This document shows positions 23,576-31,886 of a stretch of DNA of 64,000 nt, piece after piece. Under the pieces are notes generated by a model that saw nothing but the letters and a program-made list of their open reading frames with translations, searched no databases and was not told where the DNA came from. Within the stretch, counting starts at the first letter, position 1. The number at the start of each line of letters is the position of its first letter. This DNA comes from Bacillus cereus G9842 (lineage in GTDB: Bacteria > Bacillota > Bacilli > Bacillales > Bacillaceae_G). The stretch lies in NCBI RefSeq assembly GCF_000021305.1, contig NC_011772.1, positions 3,758,001-3,822,000 on the forward strand. Reading direction: 5' to 3'. A program made the position numbers and the translations under genes.

Positions 23576-24004
23576 ATGAAAATTAAAGAATACGTAATGA
23601 AAATCGTAAAAAAACACGGCACAACAAACCCCTTTGAAATTGCTAAACGAAAAGATATTATAGTGTTGTTTGAAGACCTTGGGAATACTCTTGGTTTTTA
23701 CAACACTTATAAACGCTTTAAATTCATTCATATTAATAATAGGATTGACGAAACTACACAACGCTTTGTGTGTGCCCATGAACTAGGACATGCCCTATTA
23801 CACCCAAAAGCTAATACTCCATTTTTACGAAATAAAACCTTTTTTTCTGTAGATCGATTAGAGATCGAAGCAAATACATTTGCAGTTGAACTCTTATTAC
23901 CTGATGAAATGATTTCTGAATATCAAGATACAAATCTATCAATTCAAGAAATAGCTGAAATCTATGGAATTCCAGAAAGTTTTGCTCGTTTAAAAAGCTA
24001 TTAA
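23576..24004 (+). CDS. ImmA/IrrE-type metalloprotease (antirepressor)
   Basis: A 142-residue protein with the zinc motif HELGHALLHPK (HExxH) and a downstream ligand in RLEIEANTFAVELLLP. This is the COG2856 family that cleaves XRE repressors on DNA damage or other signals. It is co-transcribed with the repressor. Induction of this prophage is therefore likely to go through ImmA-type cleavage. Confidence 0.92.
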   Translation: MKIKEYVMKIVKKHGTTNPFEIAKRKDIIVLFEDLGNTLGFYNTYKRFKFIHINNRIDETTQRFVCAHELGHALLHPKANTPFLRNKTFFSVDRLEIEANTFAVELLLPDEMISEYQDTNLSIQEIAEIYGIPESFARLKSY

Positions 24005-24046
24005 TATGAATTTTAAATACAACTTTATAAGTTAGGAGCTAAATAA

Positions 24047-25096
24047 ATGAAAATATTTTTCTCATTTCTATTTGCAATAGCAATGCTAGCCACGTTTATT
24101 TTATTAATTACATCAGTGGTATTTCGTTTAAAAAAGAAACAAAACACTAAGAAATATTTTAAGTTTACAGGTATAGCTTTTATTTTATCTATTATTTCAT
24201 TAATTGTAGTTAACATGAACATGACACCACAAGAAAAACAAGAAATTCTCGCTAAACAAAAAGCTGAAGAAAAGCTAAAAGCCGAAGAAAAGCAAAAGGA
24301 TAAAGAGCAAAAAGAAACTGAAGAAAAACAAAAAGCCGAAGAGAAACAAAAAGCTAAAGAGCAAAAAGAAGCTGAAGAAAAGCTAAAAACCGAAGAGAAA
24401 CAAAAAGCTAAAGAGCAAAAAGAAGCTGAAGAAAAGCTAAAAGCCGAAGAGAAACAAAAAGCTAAAGAACAAAAAGAGGCTGAAGAAAAGCTAAAAGCCG
24501 AAGAGAAACAAAAAGCTAAAGAGCAAAAAGAAGCTGAAGAAAAGCTAAAAGCCGAAGAGAAACAAAAAGCTAAAGAACAAAAAGAGGCTGAGGAGAAACA
24601 AAAAGCTGAAGAGAAGAAATTAGCTGAGGAACAAAAAAAAGCTGAAGAAAAACAAAAAGAATTTACTTCCTATGCCCAAAACATTAGAGGTGGTAATTTT
24701 ATTAAGGATATGAAACTTAATAATAAAGATATTGAAATTACATTCCATGATTCATTTGCATCTTATAAATCAGCAAAACCAGATAGCAACGTTACTGAAG
24801 AACAATATAAACAATATTTTTCAACAGGGGATGCCATTGAGAAAATGTTTGTAAGCGAACCTGCTAGATTACTAAGACAATTTCCAGATTTAAATACAGT
24901 AAAAATGACTCTGCCGTTCGATGGGAAAACATATATTACTAACTTGGATAGAGGTTCTTTGAATACATATCTTGGATTTAAGATTGAAGATTTAAAAGTT
25001 GAAGATAAATCTTGGATCAAAAAATTTAACGATCCATACGTGTATGATAAAACAAAACGTAGCGCATTCTTTAAGAAATTTGTTACAGTTCAATAA
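24047..25096 (+). CDS. Membrane protein with 18-residue tandem repeats
   Basis: A 349-residue protein: two N-terminal membrane helices (about 4-26 and 42-57), then a highly charged Ala/Glu/Lys/Gln segment of about seven copies of AEEKLKAEEKQKAKEQKE (residues 73-198), then a globular C-terminal domain of about 140 residues (GGNFIKDMKLNNKDIEITFHDSF). The repeat would form a long single alpha helix or coiled coil projecting the C-terminal domain from the membrane. It is in the lysogenic operon after immA, so it may be expressed in the lysogen. The role is unknown. Confidence 0.75.
   Translation: MKIFFSFLFAIAMLATFILLITSVVFRLKKKQNTKKYFKFTGIAFILSIISLIVVNMNMTPQEKQEILAKQKAEEKLKAEEKQKDKEQKETEEKQKAEEKQKAKEQKEAEEKLKTEEKQKAKEQKEAEEKLKAEEKQKAKEQKEAEEKLKAEEKQKAKEQKEAEEKLKAEEKQKAKEQKEAEEKQKAEEKKLAEEQKKAEEKQKEFTSYAQNIRGGNFIKDMKLNNKDIEITFHDSFASYKSAKPDSNVTEEQYKQYFSTGDAIEKMFVSEPARLLRQFPDLNTVKMTLPFDGKTYITNLDRGSLNTYLGFKIEDLKVEDKSWIKKFNDPYVYDKTKRSAFFKKFVTVQ
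24263..24640 (+). repeat. 54-bp tandem repeat within the coding region
   Basis: Seven in-frame 54-bp units encode the 18-residue repeat. Middle copies are nearly identical at DNA level, which predicts slippage or recombination and copy-number variation between strains. Confidence 0.85.
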
Positions 25097-25164
25097 AATA
25101 ACATTCTTGTTAAGGAAGTACGCTAAATTCTATTAGCATTACTTTAAATCAAAGGAGAATCACA

Positions 25165-25968
25165 ATGGAACAAATAAACACCCTACTTTCTTTTTTTACT
25201 AAAGAAATTTGGACTTTTTTAGCTACTATTGCTCCAATAATTGGTATCATTATTACCTATACAAATAAAAGTAACTTTGATCTAATTTTTGAAACAAAGC
25301 GAACTCGCTTATTGGTAAGAACAACAAAACTATTAGTAAACTCCCTGTTTCTCTATATAATTTTCCAATTTTTATCATTCGCATTTTCTTATAGTATAAG
25401 TAGCCTAGGGTTTCTTACCTCTAAGATATTTTTTCAATTTATCCAAATATCTTTTATCCTGGCCTTATTTATAATTATTTTCTATATAGTACTAACTCTA
25501 ATTAAAACTAAAATACCCCAAAATTGGGATCGCTTATTAAAATTACTTACATTTTGCACAAAAAAAACTGGCTTTATCTTATACTGTTATTTTTTCATGG
25601 CATGTATATACCTTCAAGCTTTAAACTATTTAACCCTAAAAAAAGATTTATTTGCACTTACATTAACCCAAGAACAAGCAACTAGCTTTTTCTTGTCTCC
25701 TTTTATAGAAATTATATTTTTAATTGCAATTTTATATTTACACCTTATCAATCAAGGTGGGATTAAAAAATATAACTATTTAATGGAAATCCTTACATAT
25801 AACGATATAAAAGAACTGAAATTGGTACATTTATATACTAAAAGCGAGAACGAATGGATTCTTGTAGAAGAGAACGATGTACATACTCAAGATACTGTAT
25901 ATATATTTAAAAAAGATAGTGAAAAATGCTACAAGTACACTAAAGTTGAAATAAATCCCCCTTCCTAG
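25165..25968 (+). CDS. Multi-span membrane protein, unknown function
   Basis: A 267-residue protein with about five membrane segments and a C-terminal cytosolic domain of about 65 residues (TYNDIKELKLVHLYTKSENEWILVEENDVHTQDTVYIFKKDSEKCYKYTKVE). AAAGGAG precedes the ATG. It lies between the repeat protein and the recombinase in the lysogenic direction and ends on a terminator. It may be an exclusion protein on context; no family is recognised. Confidence 0.65.
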   Translation: MEQINTLLSFFTKEIWTFLATIAPIIGIIITYTNKSNFDLIFETKRTRLLVRTTKLLVNSLFLYIIFQFLSFAFSYSISSLGFLTSKIFFQFIQISFILALFIIIFYIVLTLIKTKIPQNWDRLLKLLTFCTKKTGFILYCYFFMACIYLQALNYLTLKKDLFALTLTQEQATSFFLSPFIEIIFLIAILYLHLINQGGIKKYNYLMEILTYNDIKELKLVHLYTKSENEWILVEENDVHTQDTVYIFKKDSEKCYKYTKVEINPPS

Positions 25969-25992
25969 AATGCTTTGGAAGGGTATTTTCTT
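25957..25992 (+). terminator. Terminator between the lysogeny operon and the recombinase
   Basis: CCCTTCC / GGAAGGG with an 11-base loop is followed by TATTTTC. It overlaps the stop of the membrane gene. Confidence 0.7.
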
Positions 25993-26011
25993 CTGCTCTT
26001 TACTCTCTTCC

Positions 26012-26040
26012 CATATAATATCTAATAATAAGGAGGTACT
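26012..26040 (+). promoter_or_regulatory. -10-like element before the recombinase gene
   Basis: CATATAAT lies 24 bp before the start and AGGAGG follows. It fits a sigma-A -10 but also resembles the sigma-E -10 (CATACAAT type). No good -35 of either class is seen, so the sigma factor cannot be decided from sequence. Confidence 0.35.
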
Positions 26041-26043
26041 ACT

Positions 26044-27591
26044 ATGAAAACTGCAATCTACCTACGTAAGTCCCGTGCCGACCTCGAAGCTGAAGCACGC
26101 GGCGAAGGCGAAACTTTAGCAAAACATCGAACTACCCTGCTGAAAATTGCCAAGGAAATGAACTTAAATGTTTTATCTGTTCGTGAGGAAATCGTTTCTG
26201 GTGAGAGCTTAGTGAAACGCCCTGAGATGTTAGCGCTGCTTGAAGAGATTGAAGATAATAAATATGATGTTGTTCTTTGTATGGATATGGACCGTTTAGG
26301 TCGTGGTGGTATGAAAGAGCAAGGAATCATTTTAGAGACGTTTAAACGCTCGAATACGAAGATTATGACACCTAGGAAGACTTATGACCTTAATGATGAG
26401 TGGGATGAAGAATATAGCGAATTTGAAGCGTTTATGGCTCGTAAGGAGTTAAAGATTATTACACGACGTATGCAACGAGGTCGTGTCGCTAGTGTAGAGG
26501 CTGGGAATTACCTTGGTACACATGCACCATTCGGATATGATATACATCGTTTAAATAAGCGAGAGCGTACTTTAACGATTAATTCAGAAGAAGCTTCTGT
26601 TGTAAGGATGATATTTGATTGGTATGCAAATGAGGATATGGGCGCTAACGCAATCCGAAGCAAGTTAAATGATCTTGGTTACAAAAGTAAGTTAGGGAAT
26701 GAATGGAACCCCTACAGCATCTTGGATATATTAAAAAACAATGTGTACATCGGAAAAGTGACTTGGCAAAAGAGAAAAGAAGTAAAACAGCCTGATGCCG
26801 TAAAAAGAAGTTGTGCTCGTCAAGATAAATCAGATTGGATTATTGCTGATGGCAAACATGAGCCAATCATACCGGAAAGTTTATTTGAACAAGTACAAGA
26901 AAAATTAAACTCAAGATATCACGTTCCTTACAATACGAATGGAATTAAAAATCCTCTAGCTGGCATTATTAAATGTAGTAAATGTGGTTATAGCATGGTC
27001 CAACGTTATCCGAAGAATCGAAAAGAAACGATGGATTGTAAACACCGTGGCTGTGAAAACAAATCAAGTTATACTGAATTAATTGAGAAGCGTTTACTCG
27101 AGGCATTAAAAGAATGGTACATCAATTATAAAGCTGATTTTGAAAAACATAAGCAAGATAACAAATTAAAAGAAACACAAGTTATTCAAATGAATAAAGC
27201 TGCATTACGCAAGCTTGAAAAAGAATTAGTAGATGTCCAAAAACAAAAAAATAATTTACATGATTTATTGGAGCGTGGTGTTTATACTGTCGATATGTTT
27301 TTAGAGCGCTCGAATGTAGTTTCTGACCGTATAACTGAAATTACTTCCACTATGGAAAACTTAAAGAAAGAAATTAAAACCGAAATTAAGAAGGAAAAAG
27401 TCAAGAAAGACACAATACCTCAAGTGGAGCATGTTCTTGATCTGTACTTTAAAACAGATGATCCCAAAAAGAAAAACAGCCTCCTAAAGTCAGTTTTAGA
27501 AAAGGCTGTTTATAAAAAGGAAAAGTGGCAAAGGCTCGATGATTTCGAACTCGTGCTTTACCCTAAGCTCCCTCAAGATGGCGACATATAA
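26044..27591 (+). CDS. Large serine recombinase (prophage integrase/excisionase)
   Basis: A 515-residue recombinase. The N-terminal resolvase domain starts AIYLRKSRADLEAEARG, with nucleophile Ser10, and has the conserved MDRLGRGG. The recombinase domain (APFGYDIHRLNKRERTLTINSEEA) is followed by a zinc ribbon (IIKCSKCGYSM and DCKHRGCENK) and a long C-terminal coiled coil. This is the family of SpoIVCA, which excises skin from sigK. The gene points at the interrupted dpaB and ends 17 bp from it, so it should catalyse insertion and excision there. Excision would need a directionality factor or a sporulation cue not identified here. Confidence 0.95.
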   Translation: MKTAIYLRKSRADLEAEARGEGETLAKHRTTLLKIAKEMNLNVLSVREEIVSGESLVKRPEMLALLEEIEDNKYDVVLCMDMDRLGRGGMKEQGIILETFKRSNTKIMTPRKTYDLNDEWDEEYSEFEAFMARKELKIITRRMQRGRVASVEAGNYLGTHAPFGYDIHRLNKRERTLTINSEEASVVRMIFDWYANEDMGANAIRSKLNDLGYKSKLGNEWNPYSILDILKNNVYIGKVTWQKRKEVKQPDAVKRSCARQDKSDWIIADGKHEPIIPESLFEQVQEKLNSRYHVPYNTNGIKNPLAGIIKCSKCGYSMVQRYPKNRKETMDCKHRGCENKSSYTELIEKRLLEALKEWYINYKADFEKHKQDNKLKETQVIQMNKAALRKLEKELVDVQKQKNNLHDLLERGVYTVDMFLERSNVVSDRITEITSTMENLKKEIKTEIKKEKVKKDTIPQVEHVLDLYFKTDDPKKKNSLLKSVLEKAVYKKEKWQRLDDFELVLYPKLPQDGDI

Positions 27592-27640
27592 GCGTTTATG
27601 CTTTGTCGTCACCTTGTTGGTGTAATTAGATTTACCCCAT
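27592..27640. other. Prophage-chromosome junction (attachment site half)
   Basis: The DpaB reading frame departs from the usual family sequence after about residue 141, near 27624-27627, and ends five codons later. The other half, with the 3' part of dpaB, must lie left of the window. The crossover core cannot be fixed without both ends. Confidence 0.7.
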
Positions 27641-28049
27641 TTAATCCTAATGCATCATTCGTCGAAACCGCCAATACGACAGGCTTGCCATTTCTTAACG
27701 TCGCTTTTGCTGCCATTAGTACTGGAGAGTCTGTCATTGCATTTGCAAATTTACTCATAGAATTTCCTGTTAAAGGAGCGATTACCATGCAGTCTAATGG
27801 AATTTTAGGTCCAAGTGGCTCTGCTCCAACAATTGAATTAATTGCTTTAAAACCTGTTATTTCTTCAATTTTCTTAATCCACTCTGCTCCTTCTCCAAAT
27901 CTAGTATTTGTTGATTGAACAGTGTATGAAACAACGGGACGTACTTCTGCCCCTTCAGCAATTAATTTTTCTAAGTGCGGCATAACTTCCTCATACGTAC
28001 AATGTGAACCCGTAAATCCGAAACCAATTCGTTTCCCCTTCAAACTCAT
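27609..28049 (-). pseudogene. dpaB: Dipicolinate synthase subunit B, 5' fragment interrupted by the prophage
   Basis: 146 codons encode the N-terminal three quarters of DpaB (SpoVFB), a flavoprotein-like protein: RIGFGFTGSHCTYEEV, then IAPLTGNSMSKFANAMTDSPVLMAAKATLRN. Family members are about 200 residues, so some 55 C-terminal residues are missing and replaced by a short phage-encoded tail. With DpaA it makes dipicolinic acid in the mother cell during sporulation. If the element excises precisely, the gene would be restored, so this is better seen as an interrupted gene than a dead one. It overlaps dpaA by 4 bp. Confidence 0.92.
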
Positions 28050-28948
28050 TTCTTTTCCTCCTCCTTTGCAATTGCATCTGCTGCTAATAACTGAGAAAGA
28101 ACATTTGCTAAAATTTGCCCAGCCGTTTTGGGAGCAACAATACCTGGTAATCCAGGTGCTAGCAACGCTTTGACTCCTCTTTTTTCCGCATATCTAAAGT
28201 CAGTACCGCCTGGTTTAGAAGCTAAATCAATCACTAACGTATGAGCTGGCATTTTTGCAATAACATTCGCTGTTACAACGAGGTGCGGAATTGTATTGAT
28301 TACAATATCGATATTTCCTACTTCTTTCTCTATGTCTTGCATATGAAAAGGAGAAAACATCATTTCTGTAATACGTGCAATATGTTCAGATCGTCTTGCT
28401 CCAACTTTGACATGGGCTCCTAATGATTGAAATGCTCTCGCAACACTCATTCCTGTTCTACCAAATCCTAGAACCATTACATTGGACCCATGAATTGTAT
28501 AGTCGGTATGTTGAATTACCATCATTAATGTACCTTCTACAGTTGGAATAGAATTGTATATTGCCACATCATCACGATCAAATAATTTAACAAGTTTTCG
28601 GTTCGTAGTAGATACGAGATTTTCCAAGTAAGGTGTACCAATACCCGAATATATAGTAAAGTGTTCTGGTGTATTTTCAATTTGTTCTTTCGTTATTGAA
28701 ACTTTTTCATTTGAAAAAATAGTATCTACTTCTCCTTTGGCATTTGTACCTGCAACCGGCAAAATAATTGCGTCTACAGAAGTGAAATCTAAATTTTGTA
28801 TACTTTCTTTTGCTGCCCCTGTGAAACCATGATCTAACTGATCAAACCCTATCAAAGAAAGTTTCGCATCCAATTCAACTAGCTTACGAATTACTTCTAG
28901 CTGCCTTGCATCTCCTCCTATGACAGCAATATGCATCTCAGTCAACAT
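28046..28948 (-). CDS. dpaA: Dipicolinate synthase subunit A
   Basis: A 300-residue protein with N-terminal HIAVIGGDARQLEVIRKL and a C-terminal NAD(P)-binding Rossmann domain (VMVLGFGRTGMSVARAF). It converts the lysine-pathway intermediate into dipicolinic acid together with DpaB. It is intact and lies first in the dpaAB operon. In Bacillus asd, dapG and dapA follow; they should lie beyond the prophage, so the insertion may also separate them from this promoter. Confidence 0.96.
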   Translation of the reverse strand: MLTEMHIAVIGGDARQLEVIRKLVELDAKLSLIGFDQLDHGFTGAAKESIQNLDFTSVDAIILPVAGTNAKGEVDTIFSNEKVSITKEQIENTPEHFTIYSGIGTPYLENLVSTTNRKLVKLFDRDDVAIYNSIPTVEGTLMMVIQHTDYTIHGSNVMVLGFGRTGMSVARAFQSLGAHVKVGARRSEHIARITEMMFSPFHMQDIEKEVGNIDIVINTIPHLVVTANVIAKMPAHTLVIDLASKPGGTDFRYAEKRGVKALLAPGLPGIVAPKTAGQILANVLSQLLAADAIAKEEEKK

Positions 28949-29004
28949 TCCCTAATTCACCTTCTTTTTCTGTCATTTATAAGAAAAGTGCCTACTTTTT
29001 CTTT

Positions 29005-29040
29005 TTCCTCCACATCATATGTAATGTACGAGTTTATGGT
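29005..29040 (-). promoter_or_regulatory. Possible sigma-K promoter of dpaAB
   Basis: On the minus strand CATATGATG matches the sigma-K -10 (CATANNNTA) except for the last base, with an AC about 16-17 bp upstream. It lies roughly 60 bp before dpaA. Sigma-K control of this operon is known in B. subtilis; this site is only a match by eye. Confidence 0.35.
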
Positions 29041-29090
29041 GATTGAAAATCCAAATGCACATATGATTTATCAGGTTTCTATGTAGATAC

Positions 29091-29117
29091 AAAAAAAGAT
29101 GACCAAAATGGCCATCC
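29091..29117 (-). terminator. Terminator of ymxH
   Basis: The minus strand reads GATGGCC-ATTTT-GGTCATC followed by seven T residues. Confidence 0.85.
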
Positions 29118-29118
29118 T

Positions 29119-29370
29119 TCACTCCGAATTTGAACGATCTATACTATCACAAAGAAGCATATCATGTCCGACTTTCTTTATTTGACTCCATGCCACCCTT
29201 ACTTCTTGTGGTTCCTTTTTAAAACCTCCCCACTTCCCTACAGGTATTATAAGTGTTTGTATTTGTCCGTCTTTCTCATTAATCTCTAAATCCATATAAC
29301 CTAAGACTCCCATTTTTTCCGCTTTTTCTATATCTACAACCTCTTTACCACTTAATTCACTTAATCGCAT
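29119..29370 (-). CDS. ymxH: YlmC/YmxH family sporulation-associated PRC-barrel protein
   Basis: An 83-residue PRC-barrel-like protein: RLSELSGKEVVDIEKAEKMGVLGYMDLEIN, ending with an acidic tail. The family is found in endospore formers between mlpA and dpaA, as here. Its function is not established. It is monocistronic or the last gene of the mlpA unit, with its own terminator. Confidence 0.85.
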   Translation of the reverse strand: MRLSELSGKEVVDIEKAEKMGVLGYMDLEINEKDGQIQTLIIPVGKWGGFKKEPQEVRVAWSQIKKVGHDMLLCDSIDRSNSE

Positions 29371-29440
29371 ACATACTCCACTCCCACTACTGAATTTTTC
29401 ATTTGCATTGTCTATAATTAGTACCTATTCTATATGTATA

Positions 29441-29482
29441 AAAAAAATAACCTTCTCTCATTTAAAAAGAGAGAAGGTTATT
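29441..29482 (-). terminator. Terminator of mlpA
   Basis: A 13-bp stem (ATAACCTTCTCTC and its complement) is followed by a T-run on the minus strand. Confidence 0.85.
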
Positions 29483-29505
29483 ATCAGATACATCATAAAA
29501 ATCGA

Positions 29506-30747
29506 TTATAGTTTTATTCCTTTTGGAAGTTTTCCATCTGGACTAATAAGTGCCGCAGAGAATTCATCAGTAAACATGTTGCGAATTAATCCGTCCACAT
29601 TTTCTTTTGTTACAGTGTTTACACTTTCAATAATCTCATCAAGTGAACGATGTTTACGAAGAAGCAATTCATTTTTACCGTTACGGCTCATACGGCTATT
29701 TGTACTTTCTAAACTTAACATTAAGTTTCCTTTTAATTGCTCTTTACTATTCATAAGCTCTTTTTCTGTAATACCTGTATTTTTCAATGTCTCTAATGTT
29801 TCTTGCATTGTTTCATACAGTGTATCTAATTGTTGGCTACCTGTTCCACCGTAAAGTGTTAACATACCTGTATCTTCATAAGAAGAGTGGTAAGAAAATA
29901 CCGAGTAAGCTAATCCACGTTGCTCACGTACTTCTTGGAATAAACGGCTACTCATGCTACCGCCTAAAACATTATTTAATACAATTAAGTTATAAATATC
30001 TTCGTGTCCCATTTGTAAACCTTTATATCCTAGACATAAATGAGCTTGTTCCGTTTCCTTTTTACGGGCTACCTTATTAAAATGGAAAATTGGGCTATGT
30101 ACTTGTTCACGGTTTGTTGTTCCTTCATAACTACCGAAATATTGCTCCACTGTTTGTAAAAATGCTTCATCAATATTTCCTGCAACTGATACAACTACAT
30201 TTTCAGGTGTGTAATGATCTTTTATATATTGACGTAACGTATCACCTGTAAACGTATTAAGCGTTTCTTCTGTTCCTAAAATAGGATATCCAAGTGGATG
30301 CGTTTCATATGTTGCTTTCGTTAACATATCATGCACAATATCATCTGGCGCATCTTCGTACATTTTAATTTCTTCACATACGACATTCTTCTCTTTTTTC
30401 AGTTCTTCCTCATCAAATGTTGAATTAAAGAACATATCTGCTAAAACATCTAAAGCATATTTAGCATGCTCATCTAATACTTTTGCATAGTAACAAGTAT
30501 ATTCTTTTGAAGTAAATGCATTCACTTGACCACCAATGCTATCAAATGATTCTGCAATCTCTCGTGCACTACGTGTCTCTGTCCCTTTAAAGAACATATG
30601 CTCTAAAAAGTGAGAAATCCCATTATTTTTTTCATTTTCATTTCTTGATCCCGCATGGATCCAAATACCAATTGCAACCGATCTTACAGTTGGTATATTC
30701 TCCATAACTATTCTTACACCATTTTTACAAGTATATTTTTTAATCAA
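29506..30747 (-). CDS. mlpA: M16-family zinc protease
   Basis: A 413-residue pitrilysin/MPP-type peptidase (YmxG). The inverted zinc motif HFLEHMFF (HxxEH) lies near residue 47, with a distal Glu in the EIKMYEDAPDDIVHDML region. Conserved C-terminal features include NNVLGGSMSSRLFQEVREQRGLAYS. Located upstream of ymxH and downstream of ylxY, as in Bacillus. The family has been linked to protease regulation and sporulation, but its substrate is not known to me. Confidence 0.9.
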   Translation of the reverse strand: MIKKYTCKNGVRIVMENIPTVRSVAIGIWIHAGSRNENEKNNGISHFLEHMFFKGTETRSAREIAESFDSIGGQVNAFTSKEYTCYYAKVLDEHAKYALDVLADMFFNSTFDEEELKKEKNVVCEEIKMYEDAPDDIVHDMLTKATYETHPLGYPILGTEETLNTFTGDTLRQYIKDHYTPENVVVSVAGNIDEAFLQTVEQYFGSYEGTTNREQVHSPIFHFNKVARKKETEQAHLCLGYKGLQMGHEDIYNLIVLNNVLGGSMSSRLFQEVREQRGLAYSVFSYHSSYEDTGMLTLYGGTGSQQLDTLYETMQETLETLKNTGITEKELMNSKEQLKGNLMLSLESTNSRMSRNGKNELLLRKHRSLDEIIESVNTVTKENVDGLIRNMFTDEFSAALISPDGKLPKGIKL

Positions 30748-30834
30748 AAACTTTCCTCCTACTGCCAGTTTCTCTAAATAAAACGCTATTATTTAATGAT
30801 AACAAGTTTAAGGATGAATGTCATGCAAATGTAT

Positions 30835-31734
30835 TTAATCCACACGTTTTTCATCCAGTAATTCAGTTATATTCCCCACTTTATATCCTTGTTCCTTCAA
30901 TTTTGTAATCATTATATCTAAAGCCTCTGCTGTAGACGAAGTAGGATGCATTAATATGATAGCACCTGGATGTATTTTTCTCATTACTCTCTGCAATAGT
31001 ACATCTGGCTCAGGTCGCTGCCAATCAATCGTATCTACAGTCCACATAATCGTTCCCATTTGAAAATCATCTGCAATCTTTACGACTTCATCTCGAAAGC
31101 TTCCACTCGGCGGGGCAAACCATCTTACTTTTTGATTCGTTGCTACTTCTATCATTCGATTTGTTTTTTGTAACTGATCTCGTATTTCATCTGAGGATAA
31201 CGTTTTCATATTAGGGTGTGTGTATGAGTGATTTCCAACTTCTTGTTTTGCATCGACAATCATTTTTGCAAACCGCAAATTTTCTTTCACCCAACGTCCT
31301 TCTAAAAAGAAAGTGGCCTTCACATCATACTTTTTCAAGATTTCTAATATGCGAGGCAAATACTCATTTCCCCATGCCACATTTATTGTTAATCCTACCA
31401 TCTTTTTATTTGGATGCCCTCTATAAATTGGAGCTGGTGATAAATCTTCCAAATGAACACTCGGTGAGACTTCTTTGAATTCAAGATATTTTTGATCAAA
31501 TTCCTTTAGCTTCTTCATATTATTATACGATGCTTCAATATCCACTTGTCTTCCATTATATCCAGGTGTTGCCTTCCATATTTTATCAATCATCGCATTT
31601 TGAGGTGCAATCTCATACTGTTTTGCATGCTTTTGAATTTCTTCATGCAAGTTATCTTGTGCAAAAACAGAATAAGAGCCTAAACTGACATATAAAGAAA
31701 ATATACATATGTATGCCAATATACGAACTTTCAT
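30835..31734 (-). CDS. ylxY: YlxY-type polysaccharide deacetylase-like sporulation protein
   Basis: A 299-residue secreted protein with a signal peptide (about 1-25, ending SVFA-QD). The NodB domain covers residues 110-295: TFFLEGRWVKEN, HSYTHPNM (metal-binding motif 2), RWFAPPSGSFRD and TVDTIDWQRP. Motif 1 reads LTINVAWGNEY instead of TFDDG, so the usual catalytic and metal-binding aspartates are missing. This matches the YlxY family of sporulation proteins. It may bind rather than deacetylate peptidoglycan, or use altered chemistry. Confidence 0.88.
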   Translation of the reverse strand: MKVRILAYICIFSLYVSLGSYSVFAQDNLHEEIQKHAKQYEIAPQNAMIDKIWKATPGYNGRQVDIEASYNNMKKLKEFDQKYLEFKEVSPSVHLEDLSPAPIYRGHPNKKMVGLTINVAWGNEYLPRILEILKKYDVKATFFLEGRWVKENLRFAKMIVDAKQEVGNHSYTHPNMKTLSSDEIRDQLQKTNRMIEVATNQKVRWFAPPSGSFRDEVVKIADDFQMGTIMWTVDTIDWQRPEPDVLLQRVMRKIHPGAIILMHPTSSTAEALDIMITKLKEQGYKVGNITELLDEKRVD

Positions 31735-31858
31735 ATAAACCCTCCCAAATTAACTATATAAAAACATTTTCTTCTTATCTTTGTTAATTTGAGCGTTATA
31801 ATGAAAACTATACCTATACCGACATAAAAATATATGAACATCATGTTTTTTACATAAC

Positions 31859-31884
31859 AAAAAAAGCCAGTTTAACTGGCTTTT
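31859..31884 (-). terminator. Terminator of pnp
   Basis: AAGCCAGTT / AACTGGCTT is followed by T residues on the minus strand. Confidence 0.85.
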
Positions 31885-31886
31885 AC

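Noticed and set aside
24263..24640. Regular short repeats that could suggest a CRISPR array
   Set aside because: The repeats are contiguous in-frame 54-bp coding units without spacers.
26001..26043. Confident sigma-E promoter for the recombinase
   Set aside because: The -10 resembles sigma-E, but no matching -35 lies at the right distance.
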